Shown here one piece after another: positions 26,821 through 35,699 of a stretch of DNA of 64,000 nt. Where the stretch lies: NCBI GenBank assembly GCA_030693705.1, contig JAUYAB010000041.1, forward strand, positions 1-64,000, read 5' to 3'. The stretch comes from Ignavibacteria bacterium. Lineage in GTDB: Bacteria > Bacteroidota > Ignavibacteria > Ignavibacteriales > Ignavibacteriaceae. Each line of letters starts with the position of its first letter. Within the stretch, counting starts at the first letter, position 1. The translations under genes were made by a program, and so were the position numbers. The notes under the pieces are model-generated. The model was not told the DNA's origin, did no database searches, and saw only the letters and a list, made by a program, of their open reading frames with translations.

Positions 26821-29187
26821 CTATTTCATTAAAACTAATTTAAGCGATTTGAAGTTTTTAGCGGATTCAACGGTGCAGAGATAAATGCCCGAACTCATTT
26901 CTTTTCCGTTCGCATCTCTTCCATTCCATTTAAAATCGTAACTACCTGGTGAACTAAATTCTTTTTCATACGTATAAAGCTGTTCACCAAGGAGATTGTA
27001 AAAAACAATCTTTACTTTTCCGCTTGAAGGAAGTGTAAATCTTATCGTTGATGTCGAATTAAACGGATTGGGAAAAGCTGCAACCGTAAATGCTTCGGGA
27101 ACCAACTGTTCACGTTGGATAGAAGTCAAAAGATTTTTTTGCCCGGGTGTCGGTTTAAGAAATGTCCAGGTGGATTCCCCGTCGGGAAGTCTTCCAAAAG
27201 AAGTATCTGCGTATTGCGTGCCGAAAGAAATAGAATCAAGAATTGTTACACCATCAGGAGAAGTTAGGGCAATAAATTCACCGTCAGCACTTAATTTAAA
27301 ATTTGTATGCAAACCCGCTTGATCCAAATCATTATCGCACCAGACTAATAAATAATTTAAAGGTGCAATTGAAATTCCGGTGGGGAATGTCCATCGCATC
27401 AAACTATCGCGGGAATCAGAAAGAAAACATCCATCAAGAGAAATTGTTTTATCTGTCGGATTATACAATTCTATCCAATCTTCAAACTGTCCGGTACTGT
27501 CTGTGTTTGTTACAGTGTTTTTTGCAAGAAACTCATTTATAACAACGTGAGCAGTTTCTGCTTGAGGTGTTTTTATTTCTATCCAAGCGCCACGCGGAAA
27601 CGACATTTGCAATTGATTCACATCTTTTGCCGTAATACGGAATTTTCCCGTAATATTTGCACCGAGAGGTGGAAGAGCTGCTCTCCATCTATCTGCTTCT
27701 TCAACTTTTTTTGTGTTCGGAACAGGAGAAAAAACTAAAGGGAAAGTTGTGGTTGATAAAGTAACGTTATCATGGTATTCAACTTGAATAGAATTTAAAC
27801 CTGCCTGACTAAACGCCGAAGCGATAACATAAATAGTATCGTTCGGTGCCGGATTTTTAGGATACCAGTCGTATTCATAAACGATAGGTTTTTCACCGGA
27901 AGCATAATTTAACTTTGTAGAAAGTGAAGTACTTCTAAGATTTACATATTCGCGCAATCCTTTTTTTACATGTTGATTTTCATAATGAGCGGAGGAGTAT
28001 GAGTTTAGAAAATCACTAAAGGTAAAGTTGTAATCAAGTGTCCGGAAAGAATCGGCTAATGCGCTTGCTGTGATTTTTATTCTCAGATTTTCCAACCGGT
28101 TGTCCCAGAGAGAAAGTTTGAAAGCTTTGTTGTTATAAAATTCGAGGAAATGAGTGTACAAGTTTTTGTACTGTTTAATTGAGATCAGTCGATCCCAGAG
28201 TGGTCTGCTTCCTTTCACGGCTTTAGGATAATTATATGGATCGGCGGTTGCCCAATCGGTGTTAAACCAATCAACCGCGAAGGTGTTATCATAATCGTAG
28301 GGTAGAATAGTGAATTTATCTTTTGACGGTTCGTGATAAAGATAATAATTATTGTTGAGTGAACGGTAATCATCCCAGCTTGCTACGAGTGTATTGAAAG
28401 CAAACAATTTGATTAAACCGCTGATGTCGATAACTTTTTCAAGTGAATCGGGTAACACAGAAAGAGAAGTTTTATTTACAATTGAAATCAGATGAGCAAG
28501 TTTACTGTAGTCGTCGGCAGTTTCGTTTGTTTTTAGATCGTAGGTCTGAATGCCGCCGTTTATTTTCTTGTAGAGATTTTGATCTTCACCTAAATAAACT
28601 AAATCTGCGGGATATAAACATTTCCACAAGTTTCCGTTTGAGTCGCTGAAATTTTTCTTCAAGAATTTATCATCAACATGTTCTACGTTTATATAAAGTC
28701 CGTAATATTTCCCGTTGATGTAAACATCTGCATGCGCTGCGCGGCTGTGTGGTATGCCAACATCGTTGAACAAATCCCAACAGAGTTTGCTTCTTATAAT
28801 TGAAGGATCGTTATGCTCGCCGTTAAGATTCATTTTATCAAGATTATAAAAGTCGCGCCCGGGGAGGAAAGCATTAAATGAGAGTTTAAAAGATTTCTTT
28901 TGTGAGTTGCGTGACGTGTTTCCGCGTAATGTTATACCGACTGAATCAAGTGTTTCATCAATCAAATGGTTACGGAAACGAACCATGCAGTAGTGGAGTG
29001 AATCACTCTGAACATTTTGATACATATACGCGATTGCTGCTTCGGTAACAGTAATATCTACACGGGCAACGGTTGAATCGTCAAAAAGTTTCCAACTCTC
29101 GTCAGCTTTGGATTGAGCGAAAGAATTATTTCCAACTAAAGTTGTAAGGATGCAAGTAAGAAAGAGTGATCGAAAAAATTTAGTCAT
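26821..29187 (-). CDS. Secreted CotH-like protein with lamin-tail domain and type IX-like sorting tail
   Basis: A 788-residue surface or secreted protein. A signal peptide is at 1-24 (FLTCILTTLVGNNSFAQ). A CotH kinase-like domain spans about 40-400 (SFKLSFNAFLPGRDFYNLDKMNLNGE region and YYGLYINVEHVDDKFL); CotH proteins phosphorylate other proteins in spore coats, while bacterial secreted versions are little studied. A lamin-tail domain follows at about 555-690 (VVINEFLAKN, DWIELYNPTDKTISLDGC). The last ~85 residues form a beta-sandwich sorting domain (AFPNPFNSTSTIRF, SSGIYLCTVES) typical of proteins exported by type IX-like systems in the Bacteroidota/Chlorobi group. It stands alone and diverges from the GH9 gene. 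Confidence 0.9.
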   Translation of the reverse strand: MTKFFRSLFLTCILTTLVGNNSFAQSKADESWKLFDDSTVARVDITVTEAAIAYMYQNVQSDSLHYCMVRFRNHLIDETLDSVGITLRGNTSRNSQKKSFKLSFNAFLPGRDFYNLDKMNLNGEHNDPSIIRSKLCWDLFNDVGIPHSRAAHADVYINGKYYGLYINVEHVDDKFLKKNFSDSNGNLWKCLYPADLVYLGEDQNLYKKINGGIQTYDLKTNETADDYSKLAHLISIVNKTSLSVLPDSLEKVIDISGLIKLFAFNTLVASWDDYRSLNNNYYLYHEPSKDKFTILPYDYDNTFAVDWFNTDWATADPYNYPKAVKGSRPLWDRLISIKQYKNLYTHFLEFYNNKAFKLSLWDNRLENLRIKITASALADSFRTLDYNFTFSDFLNSYSSAHYENQHVKKGLREYVNLRSTSLSTKLNYASGEKPIVYEYDWYPKNPAPNDTIYVIASAFSQAGLNSIQVEYHDNVTLSTTTFPLVFSPVPNTKKVEEADRWRAALPPLGANITGKFRITAKDVNQLQMSFPRGAWIEIKTPQAETAHVVINEFLAKNTVTNTDSTGQFEDWIELYNPTDKTISLDGCFLSDSRDSLMRWTFPTGISIAPLNYLLVWCDNDLDQAGLHTNFKLSADGEFIALTSPDGVTILDSISFGTQYADTSFGRLPDGESTWTFLKPTPGQKNLLTSIQREQLVPEAFTVAAFPNPFNSTSTIRFTLPSSGKVKIVFYNLLGEQLYTYEKEFSSPGSYDFKWNGRDANGKEMSSGIYLCTVESAKNFKSLKLVLMK

Positions 29188-29470
29188 GTTTTTATGATTT
29201 ATACAGTTAATAAATTCAATATAAAAATAAGATTATTTGTTGACTTATATTGTACGTAACCGAACAATATGATACATATTCCTATTCTTAATCGTAATCA
29301 CAATCATAATCTCTTGTGAAAGATTAAACCCGATTTCGATTAAGAAAAAGATTCAGCCAAAGGCTGACAGGTATGATTAAGATGCAAACCTAAATTCATC
29401 ATTTGTCTTACTGATGTTAATGAGCTAATTTTTGAGTGCATTTTATCATTAAGTGAACGAGATGTAATAA
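29188..29470. other. Divergent intergenic region
   Basis: 283 bases between divergent genes. It holds runs of AATC-type repeats (AATCGTAATCACAATCATAA near 29290-29310, GATTAAG further on) of the same style as the inverted repeat at 53169-53246, and the small hairpin CAGCC-AAAG-GCTG near 29354-29368. Promoters for both genes must lie here, but I cannot pick them out. Confidence 0.5.
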
Positions 29471-31948
29471 ATGAAAAAGTCAGCCCTTCTGTTTTTATGC
29501 ATGTTCTTCGTATCAGTTATTTCTCCACAACAAAAAAGCTGGATCAGGATAAATCAACTTGGCTACTTTCAAAATGCCGTTAAAGTTGCGGTGTTGGTAA
29601 GCAAAGAAGACCTCCGTTTTGCTGAATTCGAAATATGTGCAGCGCTAACAGGAGATGTTGTCTTCCGTTCTAAAGAAATAAAAGCAAATGGAAGTTATCC
29701 TCCATTCACCTCTTCTTATCGAATGAATTTTTCTAAATTCAAAAAAGCCGGGAGTTATTTTATAAAATACGGGGAAGTGAAATCTCCGGTCTTTACAATC
29801 GCCAACAACATTTATAACGGCACCGCAGATTTCCTTTTGAATTACATGCGCCAGCAGCGATGCGGATATAACCCGTTTCTAAAGGATTCTTGCCATACGC
29901 ATGATGGTTATATTATTTATCATCCAACGCTTGATTCAACTTATATAAACGTAATCGGCGGATGGCATGATGCTTCCGATTATCTGCAATATGTTACCAC
30001 TTCAGCAAACGCCGTGTATCAAATGCTTTTTGCCTATCAGCAAAATCCAAAATCATTTTTTGACAAATATGACAAAGATGGGAACGAAGGCGCTAATGGA
30101 ATTCCCGATATTTTAGATGAAGCGAAATGGGGACTTGATTGGTTAGTAAGAATGAATCCGCAAAACGAAATGATGTTCAACCAAATTGCGGATGATAGAG
30201 ACCATGCAGGATTTAAACTTCCTTCGCTCGATTCGGTTGATTATGGAATGGGAAAGGGGAAAGAGCGTCCCGTTTATTTTGTTACCGGTTTACCGCAGGG
30301 AGTTTTTAAATATAAAAATAGAACTACCGGAGTGGCTTCAACAGCGGCGAAATACGCTTCTGCGTTCGCGCTTGGCTCGGAGTTGTTAAGAAAATATTAT
30401 GCGCAGTTTTCTGATCTGATCAGTGCAAAGGCTAAAGAAGCTTATGAGTTCGGATTAAAATATCCGGGGGTTTGCCAAACGGCTCCGTGTAAATCGCCTT
30501 ACTTTTATGAAGAAGATAATTACGTTGATGATATGGAACTTGCCGCCGCTCAACTTTATAAAAGGGAAAAAAATAAAAAATATTTGGATGATGCGGTTGA
30601 GTATGGAAGAAAAGAAACTACCACACCCTGGATGGGAAGCGATACAGCGCGGCATTATCAATGGTATCCGTTTATTAATCTTGGACATTTTCTTCTTGCA
30701 AAAGAAAATCTTTCAAGGAAGGAGTTCACAAAATATCTTCGCGAGGGAATTGAAAAAGTTTATCAACGAGGGAAAGCAAATCCGTTTTTGATGGGCGTTC
30801 CTTTTATCTGGTGTTCGAATAATCTGGTTGCCGCATTGCTAACTCAAATTAGATTATACGCTGAAGTATCTGGCGATAACCGTTACGCCGAACTTGAAGC
30901 CGCGATGCGTGATTGGCTTTTGGGATGTAATCCCTGGGGAACAAGCATGATTGTCGGATTACCCGAAAATGGAGATTATCCGGGCGATCCTCATTCCGCT
31001 TTTTCTGCGATTTATAAAATGAAGATCGACGGCGGGTTGGTAGATGGACCTGTGTATGGTTCAATTTATAAAAAATTGTTGGGAATAACTTTGCACAGCG
31101 AAGATGAATACGCGGAGTTTCAATCCGACTACGTTGTATACCATGATGATTACGGCGATTACTCAACCAATGAACCGACGATGGACGGAACCGCGAGTCT
31201 GACTTATTATTTTTCTTCTTTGCAGAAAGAAGGAAACGCGGTAACGGTTGAAGAGAATGTTGAAAAAAGTTTCGGGGGAATTATCCGCGGTGATAAATCT
31301 AAAAAAGAAATTCATTTAGTTTTTACGGGAGATGAATTTACCGACGGCGGAGAAACAATTTTAAAGACATTGAAAAAACATAACGTAAAAGGGATGTTTT
31401 TTTTCACGGGAAATTTCTACCGCAATCCTAAGTTCACCGGATTGATCAATCAACTAAAGAAAAAAGGACATTATTTAGGCGCACATTCAGATAAACATCT
31501 TCTTTATTGCTCGTGGGAAAAGAGGGATTCAACTTTGGTTACGAAAGAAGAGTTTTTGAATGATCTGAAAGCCAATGTAGTTGAAATGAAAAAATTCGGA
31601 ATAGATAATTTTTCCAACCAATTCTTTTTACCCGCGTATGAATGGTACAATTCGGAGATAAGTAAATGGTGTGAAGAAGCGGGATTTACATTAATTAACT
31701 TTTCTCCCGGAACGTATTCGAATGCCGATTATACGACTCCCGGCATGAAAAATTATTTAAGCTCCGATAGAATCATGCAGCGAATATTAAGTCACGAAAA
31801 GAAAGACTCCTCCGGGCTGAACGGTTTCCTCTTGTTAACACACATTGGAACGGACAGCAAGAGGACAGATAAGTTTTACAATAAACTCGATGAGTTAATT
31901 TCAATGCTAAAGAAGAGAGGGTATAAGTTTACAGTTTTCCAAAATTGA
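29471..31948 (+). CDS. Secreted GH9 glycoside hydrolase fused to a NodB-type polysaccharide deacetylase
   Basis: An 825-residue enzyme. Signal peptide about 1-20; an Ig-like cellulase N-terminal domain (about 22-110); a GH9 catalytic domain (about 120-590) with nucleophile region GGWHDASDYLQYV and the acid Glu in DYSTNEPTMDG; then a NodB-like domain (about 610-805). In the deacetylase part the first motif reads VFTGDEF rather than TFDD, the metal-binding HSDKH is intact, the third reads LPAYEW, and the last is LLLTHIG. GH9 enzymes cut beta-glucans such as cellulose; the added domain suggests removal of acetyl groups from the same polymer, though the altered first motif leaves activity uncertain. 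The GH9 PHHR motif reads DPHSAF. Confidence 0.9.
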   Translation: MKKSALLFLCMFFVSVISPQQKSWIRINQLGYFQNAVKVAVLVSKEDLRFAEFEICAALTGDVVFRSKEIKANGSYPPFTSSYRMNFSKFKKAGSYFIKYGEVKSPVFTIANNIYNGTADFLLNYMRQQRCGYNPFLKDSCHTHDGYIIYHPTLDSTYINVIGGWHDASDYLQYVTTSANAVYQMLFAYQQNPKSFFDKYDKDGNEGANGIPDILDEAKWGLDWLVRMNPQNEMMFNQIADDRDHAGFKLPSLDSVDYGMGKGKERPVYFVTGLPQGVFKYKNRTTGVASTAAKYASAFALGSELLRKYYAQFSDLISAKAKEAYEFGLKYPGVCQTAPCKSPYFYEEDNYVDDMELAAAQLYKREKNKKYLDDAVEYGRKETTTPWMGSDTARHYQWYPFINLGHFLLAKENLSRKEFTKYLREGIEKVYQRGKANPFLMGVPFIWCSNNLVAALLTQIRLYAEVSGDNRYAELEAAMRDWLLGCNPWGTSMIVGLPENGDYPGDPHSAFSAIYKMKIDGGLVDGPVYGSIYKKLLGITLHSEDEYAEFQSDYVVYHDDYGDYSTNEPTMDGTASLTYYFSSLQKEGNAVTVEENVEKSFGGIIRGDKSKKEIHLVFTGDEFTDGGETILKTLKKHNVKGMFFFTGNFYRNPKFTGLINQLKKKGHYLGAHSDKHLLYCSWEKRDSTLVTKEEFLNDLKANVVEMKKFGIDNFSNQFFLPAYEWYNSEISKWCEEAGFTLINFSPGTYSNADYTTPGMKNYLSSDRIMQRILSHEKKDSSGLNGFLLLTHIGTDSKRTDKFYNKLDELISMLKKRGYKFTVFQN

Positions 31949-31986
31949 TATGGATTGGTGAATAATTAAAATCAATGATGGAGTTG

Positions 31987-32085
31987 CTTCGTGTTCCGTC
32001 GTGATAAATTTAGTGTCACCTCGTGAAAGAATTTTGTTGCACGAAGTCCCTCGAAGAAGGCACGAAGTTACGCGAAGAAAATTTG
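31987..32085. repeat. CTTCGTG/CACGAAG-type imperfect inverted repeats
   Basis: GCTTCGTG and CCTCGTG on one side and GCACGAAG (twice) and CGCGAAG on the other form several possible short stems. The style matches the clearer element at 43739-43823 and resembles intergenic repeats common in this part of the bacterial tree. Confidence 0.5.
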
Positions 32086-32232
32086 CAATAATTAAACGCT
32101 ATATCTTGTTAATTACAATTAGTGATTTCAGTTTTTATTTCCCCTAAAAATTAACTTGCTTTTTAAAATGTCATAACTTAGTTTTGATCCACAAAAAAAA
32201 AGGAGGTACTTACTTTTTACATGTAAATATAA

Positions 32233-32267
32233 ATCAGCTCAATAATAATTATTGAATTTTTGCTGAT
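32233..32267. repeat. Nested palindrome
   Basis: TCAATAAT-A-ATTATTGA (8-bp arms, 32239-32255) lies inside outer arms ATCAGC (32233-32238) and GCTGAT (32262-32267). It is AT-rich, not followed by a T-run, and has no gene beside it. Function unknown. Confidence 0.5.
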
Positions 32268-32535
32268 ACACTTCTTCCGGAAAACAAAATTCAATAAAAT
32301 TTTTCGTAGTTACAGATTATTAAATGAGCGGGGTCTTGCAAAATAGTGTGCGGGAAATTACTCTTTTCTTTTTCATCTTCCTCGTTACTCCGTTCCCATT
32401 TAAGTAAGCACTGAGCGTTTTAAATGATGCGCCGCTGAGAAATGTTTTTTCTAAAATGTCCGCTTTGCTATTGAAATTTTATTGGTTGACTTGACGAATT
32501 GTAAAAAACAAAAAGAAAATATGGGCTTTAGTTTG

Positions 32536-32892
32536 AAAGGTGAGAACGAAAAATAAGGGAGTGAGTAGAGAAAATTGGAAAGTGCGGTCTCCGGTTTAAT
32601 AAGTGAGATTTGTGAAAATGAAAGTGAGAAGCGCAGAAAACCGGGTGAAGGTATCACAAACCCGGTTTAAGGTTCTAAAAAAGGGAGTGGTGAGAGCAAA
32701 AACCGGAGTGACGGGTGAGGGAAGTCAAGTGAAGGTGACAGAAAACAAAGTGCGAGTGACAGAAAGTCAAGTGAGAGTGACAGAAAGTCCGGTGAGTCTG
32801 TTAGAAAATTAAGTGAGAGCGACAAAAAGCCAAGTGAAAAGAATGGATAATTGAGTGAAGAAAAGAAAAAGCGCGAAAATGAGTGATAAACG
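32536..32892 (+). repeat. Tandem array of about 17 degenerate 21-bp repeats
   Basis: Units start every 21 bases at 32536, 32557, 32578 and so on to 32872. The best units (32704-32808) are close to TCAAGTGAGAGTGACAGAAA with GTGA at fixed positions; outer units have diverged. There are no spacers, so it is not a CRISPR. Because 21 is a multiple of 3, one frame stays open for 69 codons (from 32603), giving a 7-residue repeat (VRVTESQ), but stops interrupt all frames within the array and no ribosome binding site is present. It lies just upstream of the gene at 33082. Confidence 0.85.
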
Positions 32893-32945
32893 GAGGAAAA
32901 TGACTTTGGGATGGGGAGACTTTGAGACTATGGGAATTAGGGCTG

Positions 32946-33009
32946 AAACCTTCGAGGTTTGTATAAATAACTACGTTCTCTAAAATTTCTAAAAACCTCG
33001 AAGGTTTTT
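32946..33009. repeat. Paired 15-bp inverted palindromes upstream of the 33082 gene
   Basis: AAACCTTCGAGGTTT (32946-32960) and its exact reverse complement AAACCTCGAAGGTTT (32993-33007), 32 bases apart, the second followed by TT. Each arm is itself nearly palindromic. Together they could form a long hairpin that would end any transcript coming from the left. A related pair lies downstream of the same gene. Confidence 0.8.
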
Positions 33010-33081
33010 GTTGAAGTTTGTTCTTAAAAGGATAATAAAAGGTTCTAATAAATAATAATCAATTAATTATCTGGAGTTACT

Positions 33082-33777
33082 ATGAAACGGATCGAAGAAA
33101 ACAAACTGGCAATGTTCAAAGCAGTGCAAGCTGTTTTAACAAAGAATCAAACTGCCGTTGCAACGCTGCCTGCGTTGGTAGTTTCGGCGGGAGATTTTGC
33201 AACCCTCATCAATAATATCACTGAGAGGGAAAGAGAATTAAATACTGTAACGGTGGGGAAAGCCGCTACCAAAGAGGAGACGAAAAAAGTATTGATTACA
33301 GAATTGATGGCGTTAAAAGGGGCGTTGGCTTCTTTTGCGCGGAAGACAAAAAACATCGAGCTTTCCCTTCTTGTAAAATTTACGAAATCCACTTTAAAAG
33401 GATTGAGTGAGACCGAATTAGAGAACAAATCCAAAACGCTGCTGGAGATTGTGGAAGCGAATAAACCTGAACTGGTTGCGTACGGTGTTGATGAAGCGGA
33501 GCTGACCAAACTCAATCAAACGGTTGCGACATTTAAGAGTGCAGTATCTGAAACCAAAACAAGTTTTTCTGAAAAGTCGGGAGCGCGGGTTTCGCTAACT
33601 GAATTATTTGATGATGCGGATGTGCTGTTAAAAGAAGAACTTGATAACCTGATGCTGCGGATGCAAAGCAAGTATCCCGATTTCTACAACGCCTATAAAT
33701 CGGCGCGGGTAATTAAGGACCTCGGCGGGAGTCATGGTGACGATGAAGAAGAAACGCCGCCTCCGCCGGTTAGTTGA
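33082..33777 (+). CDS. Helical protein of unknown function
   Basis: A 231-residue protein that I do not recognise. It is predicted all-helical, Ala/Lys/Glu/Thr-rich, without signal peptide, membrane span or Cys, and ends in an acidic, Pro-rich tail (DDEEETPPPPVS). The ATG follows CTGGAG with normal spacing. It stands alone, flanked on the left by the 21-bp array and a palindrome pair and on the right by a 7-bp repeat array and a second palindrome pair. GC content looks a little higher than in its surroundings. The repeat flanks suggest a small transposable or recombining unit, but I see no recombinase. Confidence 0.8.
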   Translation: MKRIEENKLAMFKAVQAVLTKNQTAVATLPALVVSAGDFATLINNITERERELNTVTVGKAATKEETKKVLITELMALKGALASFARKTKNIELSLLVKFTKSTLKGLSETELENKSKTLLEIVEANKPELVAYGVDEAELTKLNQTVATFKSAVSETKTSFSEKSGARVSLTELFDDADVLLKEELDNLMLRMQSKYPDFYNAYKSARVIKDLGGSHGDDEEETPPPPVS

Positions 33778-33841
33778 AAGTGGAAAGTTGAAAGTGGAAA
33801 GTGGAAAGTTGAAAGTGGAAAGTTGAAGTGGAAAGTGGAAA
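33773..33841 (+). repeat. 7-bp tandem repeat array
   Basis: About ten units of GAAAGTG or GAAAGTT in direct repeat, beginning within the stop region of the preceding gene. One unit lacks a base (GAAGTG). The unit length is one third of the 21-bp array on the other side of the gene and the bases are similar (GAAAGT/AAGTGA). Confidence 0.85.
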
Positions 33842-33842
33842 G

Positions 33843-33895
33843 AAAAACCTCCGAGGTTTGGGCGTCAAATGGGTTCAAAACCCCGGAGGTTGGGA
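33843..33895. repeat. Imperfect inverted palindrome pair downstream of the 33082 gene
   Basis: AAACCTCCGAGGTTT (33845-33859) and AAACCCCGGAGGTTG (about 33878-33892) are imperfect reverse complements and variants of the pair at 32946-33007. They may act as a terminator. Confidence 0.7.
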
Positions 33896-33940
33896 GAAGG
33901 AGAATAGATTTTTATAAAATAAATAGTTAGATTTTATCCC

Positions 33941-34222
33941 ATGATTAAATCCTTTGGCGATAAAGAAACAGAAAAATTTTATCTAACAGGTAAATCAAAA
34001 AGATTTCCGTCTACAATAGTTACAACCGCTTTACGGAAACTTGATTATCTGAATGCCGCTGTTTCAATTATTGATTTAAGAGTCCCCCCAGGAAATAGAC
34101 TTAAACAGTTAAAAGGGAATTATAACGGAAAATATAGCATCAGAATCAATGATCAATTTAGAATAGTTTTTAAATTTCTATCATCAAATGCTTATGAAGT
34201 AGAAATCACCGATTATCATTAG
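33941..34222 (+). CDS. higB: HigB-family toxin (RelE/ParE fold)
   Basis: A 93-residue ribosome-dependent mRNA interferase of the HigB type. Visible family motifs: MIKSFGDKETEKFYLTGKS, DLRVPPGNRLKQLKGNYNGKYSIRIND and the final RIVFKF...YEVEITDYH. Basic and aromatic residues expected for RNA cutting are kept (Arg after INDQF, final His). The toxin precedes its antitoxin, the usual HigBA order, with a gap of 17 bases. Confidence 0.93.
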   Translation: MIKSFGDKETEKFYLTGKSKRFPSTIVTTALRKLDYLNAAVSIIDLRVPPGNRLKQLKGNYNGKYSIRINDQFRIVFKFLSSNAYEVEITDYH

Positions 34223-34239
34223 CAGGAGAATTATTTATA

Positions 34240-34548
34240 ATGAAAAGAGAACCAACACATCCGGGAGTTATTTTGAAAGAAGAGTTTTTAATTCCAATGG
34301 GATTAACCCAAACGGAATTATCTTCCTTAATAAATTCAACGCCAAATACGGTTAACGAAATAATTAACAAAAAAAGAAGTTTAACAACTGAAATGGCGAT
34401 AAAGCTTTCAAAGTTTTTTGGAACTTCGGTAGAATTATGGTTGAACTTGCAAAACCAGTATGATATTTATTATACCTTAGCAAACCATTCTGCAAAGTTT
34501 AGTAGTATTCGTCCATACAAAGAGAGAAAAGTGTCTTTGAATTTATAG
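34240..34548 (+). CDS. higA: HigA-family antitoxin (XRE)
   Basis: A 102-residue XRE-type DNA-binding antitoxin starting with the HigA signature PTHPGVILKEEFLIPMGLTQTELS and containing the helix-turn-helix (TQTELSSLINSTPNTVNEIINKKRSLT). It should neutralise HigB and repress the pair. AGGAG lies 11 bases upstream of the ATG. I did not find an obvious operator palindrome. Confidence 0.93.
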   Translation: MKREPTHPGVILKEEFLIPMGLTQTELSSLINSTPNTVNEIINKKRSLTTEMAIKLSKFFGTSVELWLNLQNQYDIYYTLANHSAKFSSIRPYKERKVSLNL

Positions 34549-34598
34549 TAGTAAAGAAAAACACATTATAGAATGATTAATCAATTAACTTATAACCG

Positions 34599-35699
34599 AT
34601 GACTAGAGTTGAAATAAATATCAATCCCAAGATATTACGATGGGCAAGAGAAGAAGCCGGTTATGACCAATCGGAAATTGCCGGCAAGGTAGATATTACT
34701 GTCGACAGATATAAACTTTGGGAAAACGAGGGGAAAAATATTCCGCTAGGCAAGTTGCAAACCATAGCTAATACATACCAAAGACAATTGGCTGTCTTTC
34801 TTTTGCCGATGGTTCCCGATAAAATTTCCAAACCAAAAGATTACCGTAATTTGAGTTTTGCCGACAGCAGACTTTCCAAAAAGACGTTAGAGGTTATTCG
34901 TGAAGTAACCTATCTACGCGAAACAGCGTTTGAATTACATGGTGAAACTTACTGGAAGGAACGTTATGAATGGTTAGACAACGCTAAAAACAAAGTAAAA
35001 GACAGCGCCGGTTTCAGTTTACAATTACGCAAACTTCTGAACATCAGTATTGAAGATCAAATGGAATGGGGAACAGAAAACGAAGCATACCGAAATTGGA
35101 GATCAGCGGTTGAAGACCGGCTTGGCATATTCGTTTTTCAATTTGCTATGCCGATGAATGAAGTTCACGGCTTTTGTAATAATGATGCTTATCCTTATGC
35201 AATAGTAACCAACTCAAACCATAGTTATGCGGGTCGAATCTTTACGATCTTTCATGAATTAGCTCATATTATTAGACAGCAATCCGGGATGTGTCTTTTT
35301 GAAAACGCTACCGAAAAACAGGAAGAAGAATGGGAATGCAATGAATTTGCAGGTAGCTTTTTAGCGCCGGAACCATTCATTGAAGAAACCGATGATTTGA
35401 GAGCCATTACTCACTATGCTTCCAAACTTAAGATAAGCCGTGAAGTCTATTTAAGACGAATGAAGGAAGAAAATAAAATATCGAATACGATGTTTTTCAA
35501 TTTACTCGATGAAATAAAAGCGACTTATAAACAGAAAGCAAAAAAGGGATTTGTGAAACCGGTGGTAAAAAGCAGAGCAAGCCGGGGAGCGACTTTCTTT
35601 ACTATGATTTTGGACGCGATGTACAGCAACCAAATTTCGTATACCAAAGCCTCAAGCGCATTGGACTTAAATATATCAACACTACTCCGTGAAATCTGA
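34599..35699 (+). CDS. XRE-ImmA/IrrE metallopeptidase
   Basis: A 366-residue protein with an XRE helix-turn-helix at about 8-62 (ILRWAREEAGYDQSEIA) and an ImmA/IrrE zinc peptidase domain around 150-270 with HExxH in FHELAHIIR (near 219-223) and the third ligand region WECNEFAGSFLAPE. Proteins of this kind cut repressors or act as regulatory antitoxin-like partners. It overlaps the DUF4411 gene by 11 bases, a pairing often seen in mobile defence regions and thought to be a toxin-antitoxin-like unit. Confidence 0.92.
   Translation: MTRVEININPKILRWAREEAGYDQSEIAGKVDITVDRYKLWENEGKNIPLGKLQTIANTYQRQLAVFLLPMVPDKISKPKDYRNLSFADSRLSKKTLEVIREVTYLRETAFELHGETYWKERYEWLDNAKNKVKDSAGFSLQLRKLLNISIEDQMEWGTENEAYRNWRSAVEDRLGIFVFQFAMPMNEVHGFCNNDAYPYAIVTNSNHSYAGRIFTIFHELAHIIRQQSGMCLFENATEKQEEEWECNEFAGSFLAPEPFIEETDDLRAITHYASKLKISREVYLRRMKEENKISNTMFFNLLDEIKATYKQKAKKGFVKPVVKSRASRGATFFTMILDAMYSNQISYTKASSALDLNISTLLREI

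Larger units (their letters stand above)
31949..33081. other. 1.1-kb gene-free, repeat-rich region
   Basis: No credible gene. It contains CTTCGTG/CACGAAG-type repeats (about 31987-32085), a nested palindrome at 32233-32267 (ATCAGC..GCTGAT around TCAATAAT-A-ATTATTGA), an orphan AAAAGGAGGT not followed by a start codon (about 32196-32206), the 21-bp array at 32536-32892 and a 15-bp inverted pair at 32946-33007. These are described in separate entries. Confidence 0.75.

Noticed and set aside
32190-32240. Small gene after the AAAAGGAGGT motif
   Set aside because: The motif looks like a ribosome binding site, but no start codon at proper distance opens a frame of meaningful length.
32603-32812. 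69-codon frame with a VRVTES-type seven-residue repeat
   Set aside because: It exists because the 21-bp repeat unit is a multiple of three. There is no ribosome binding site, the repeat array extends beyond both ends of the frame, and stops interrupt all frames of the array.
32536-32892. CRISPR array
   Set aside because: Repeats are directly adjacent without spacers and are degenerate; no cas gene is in the window.
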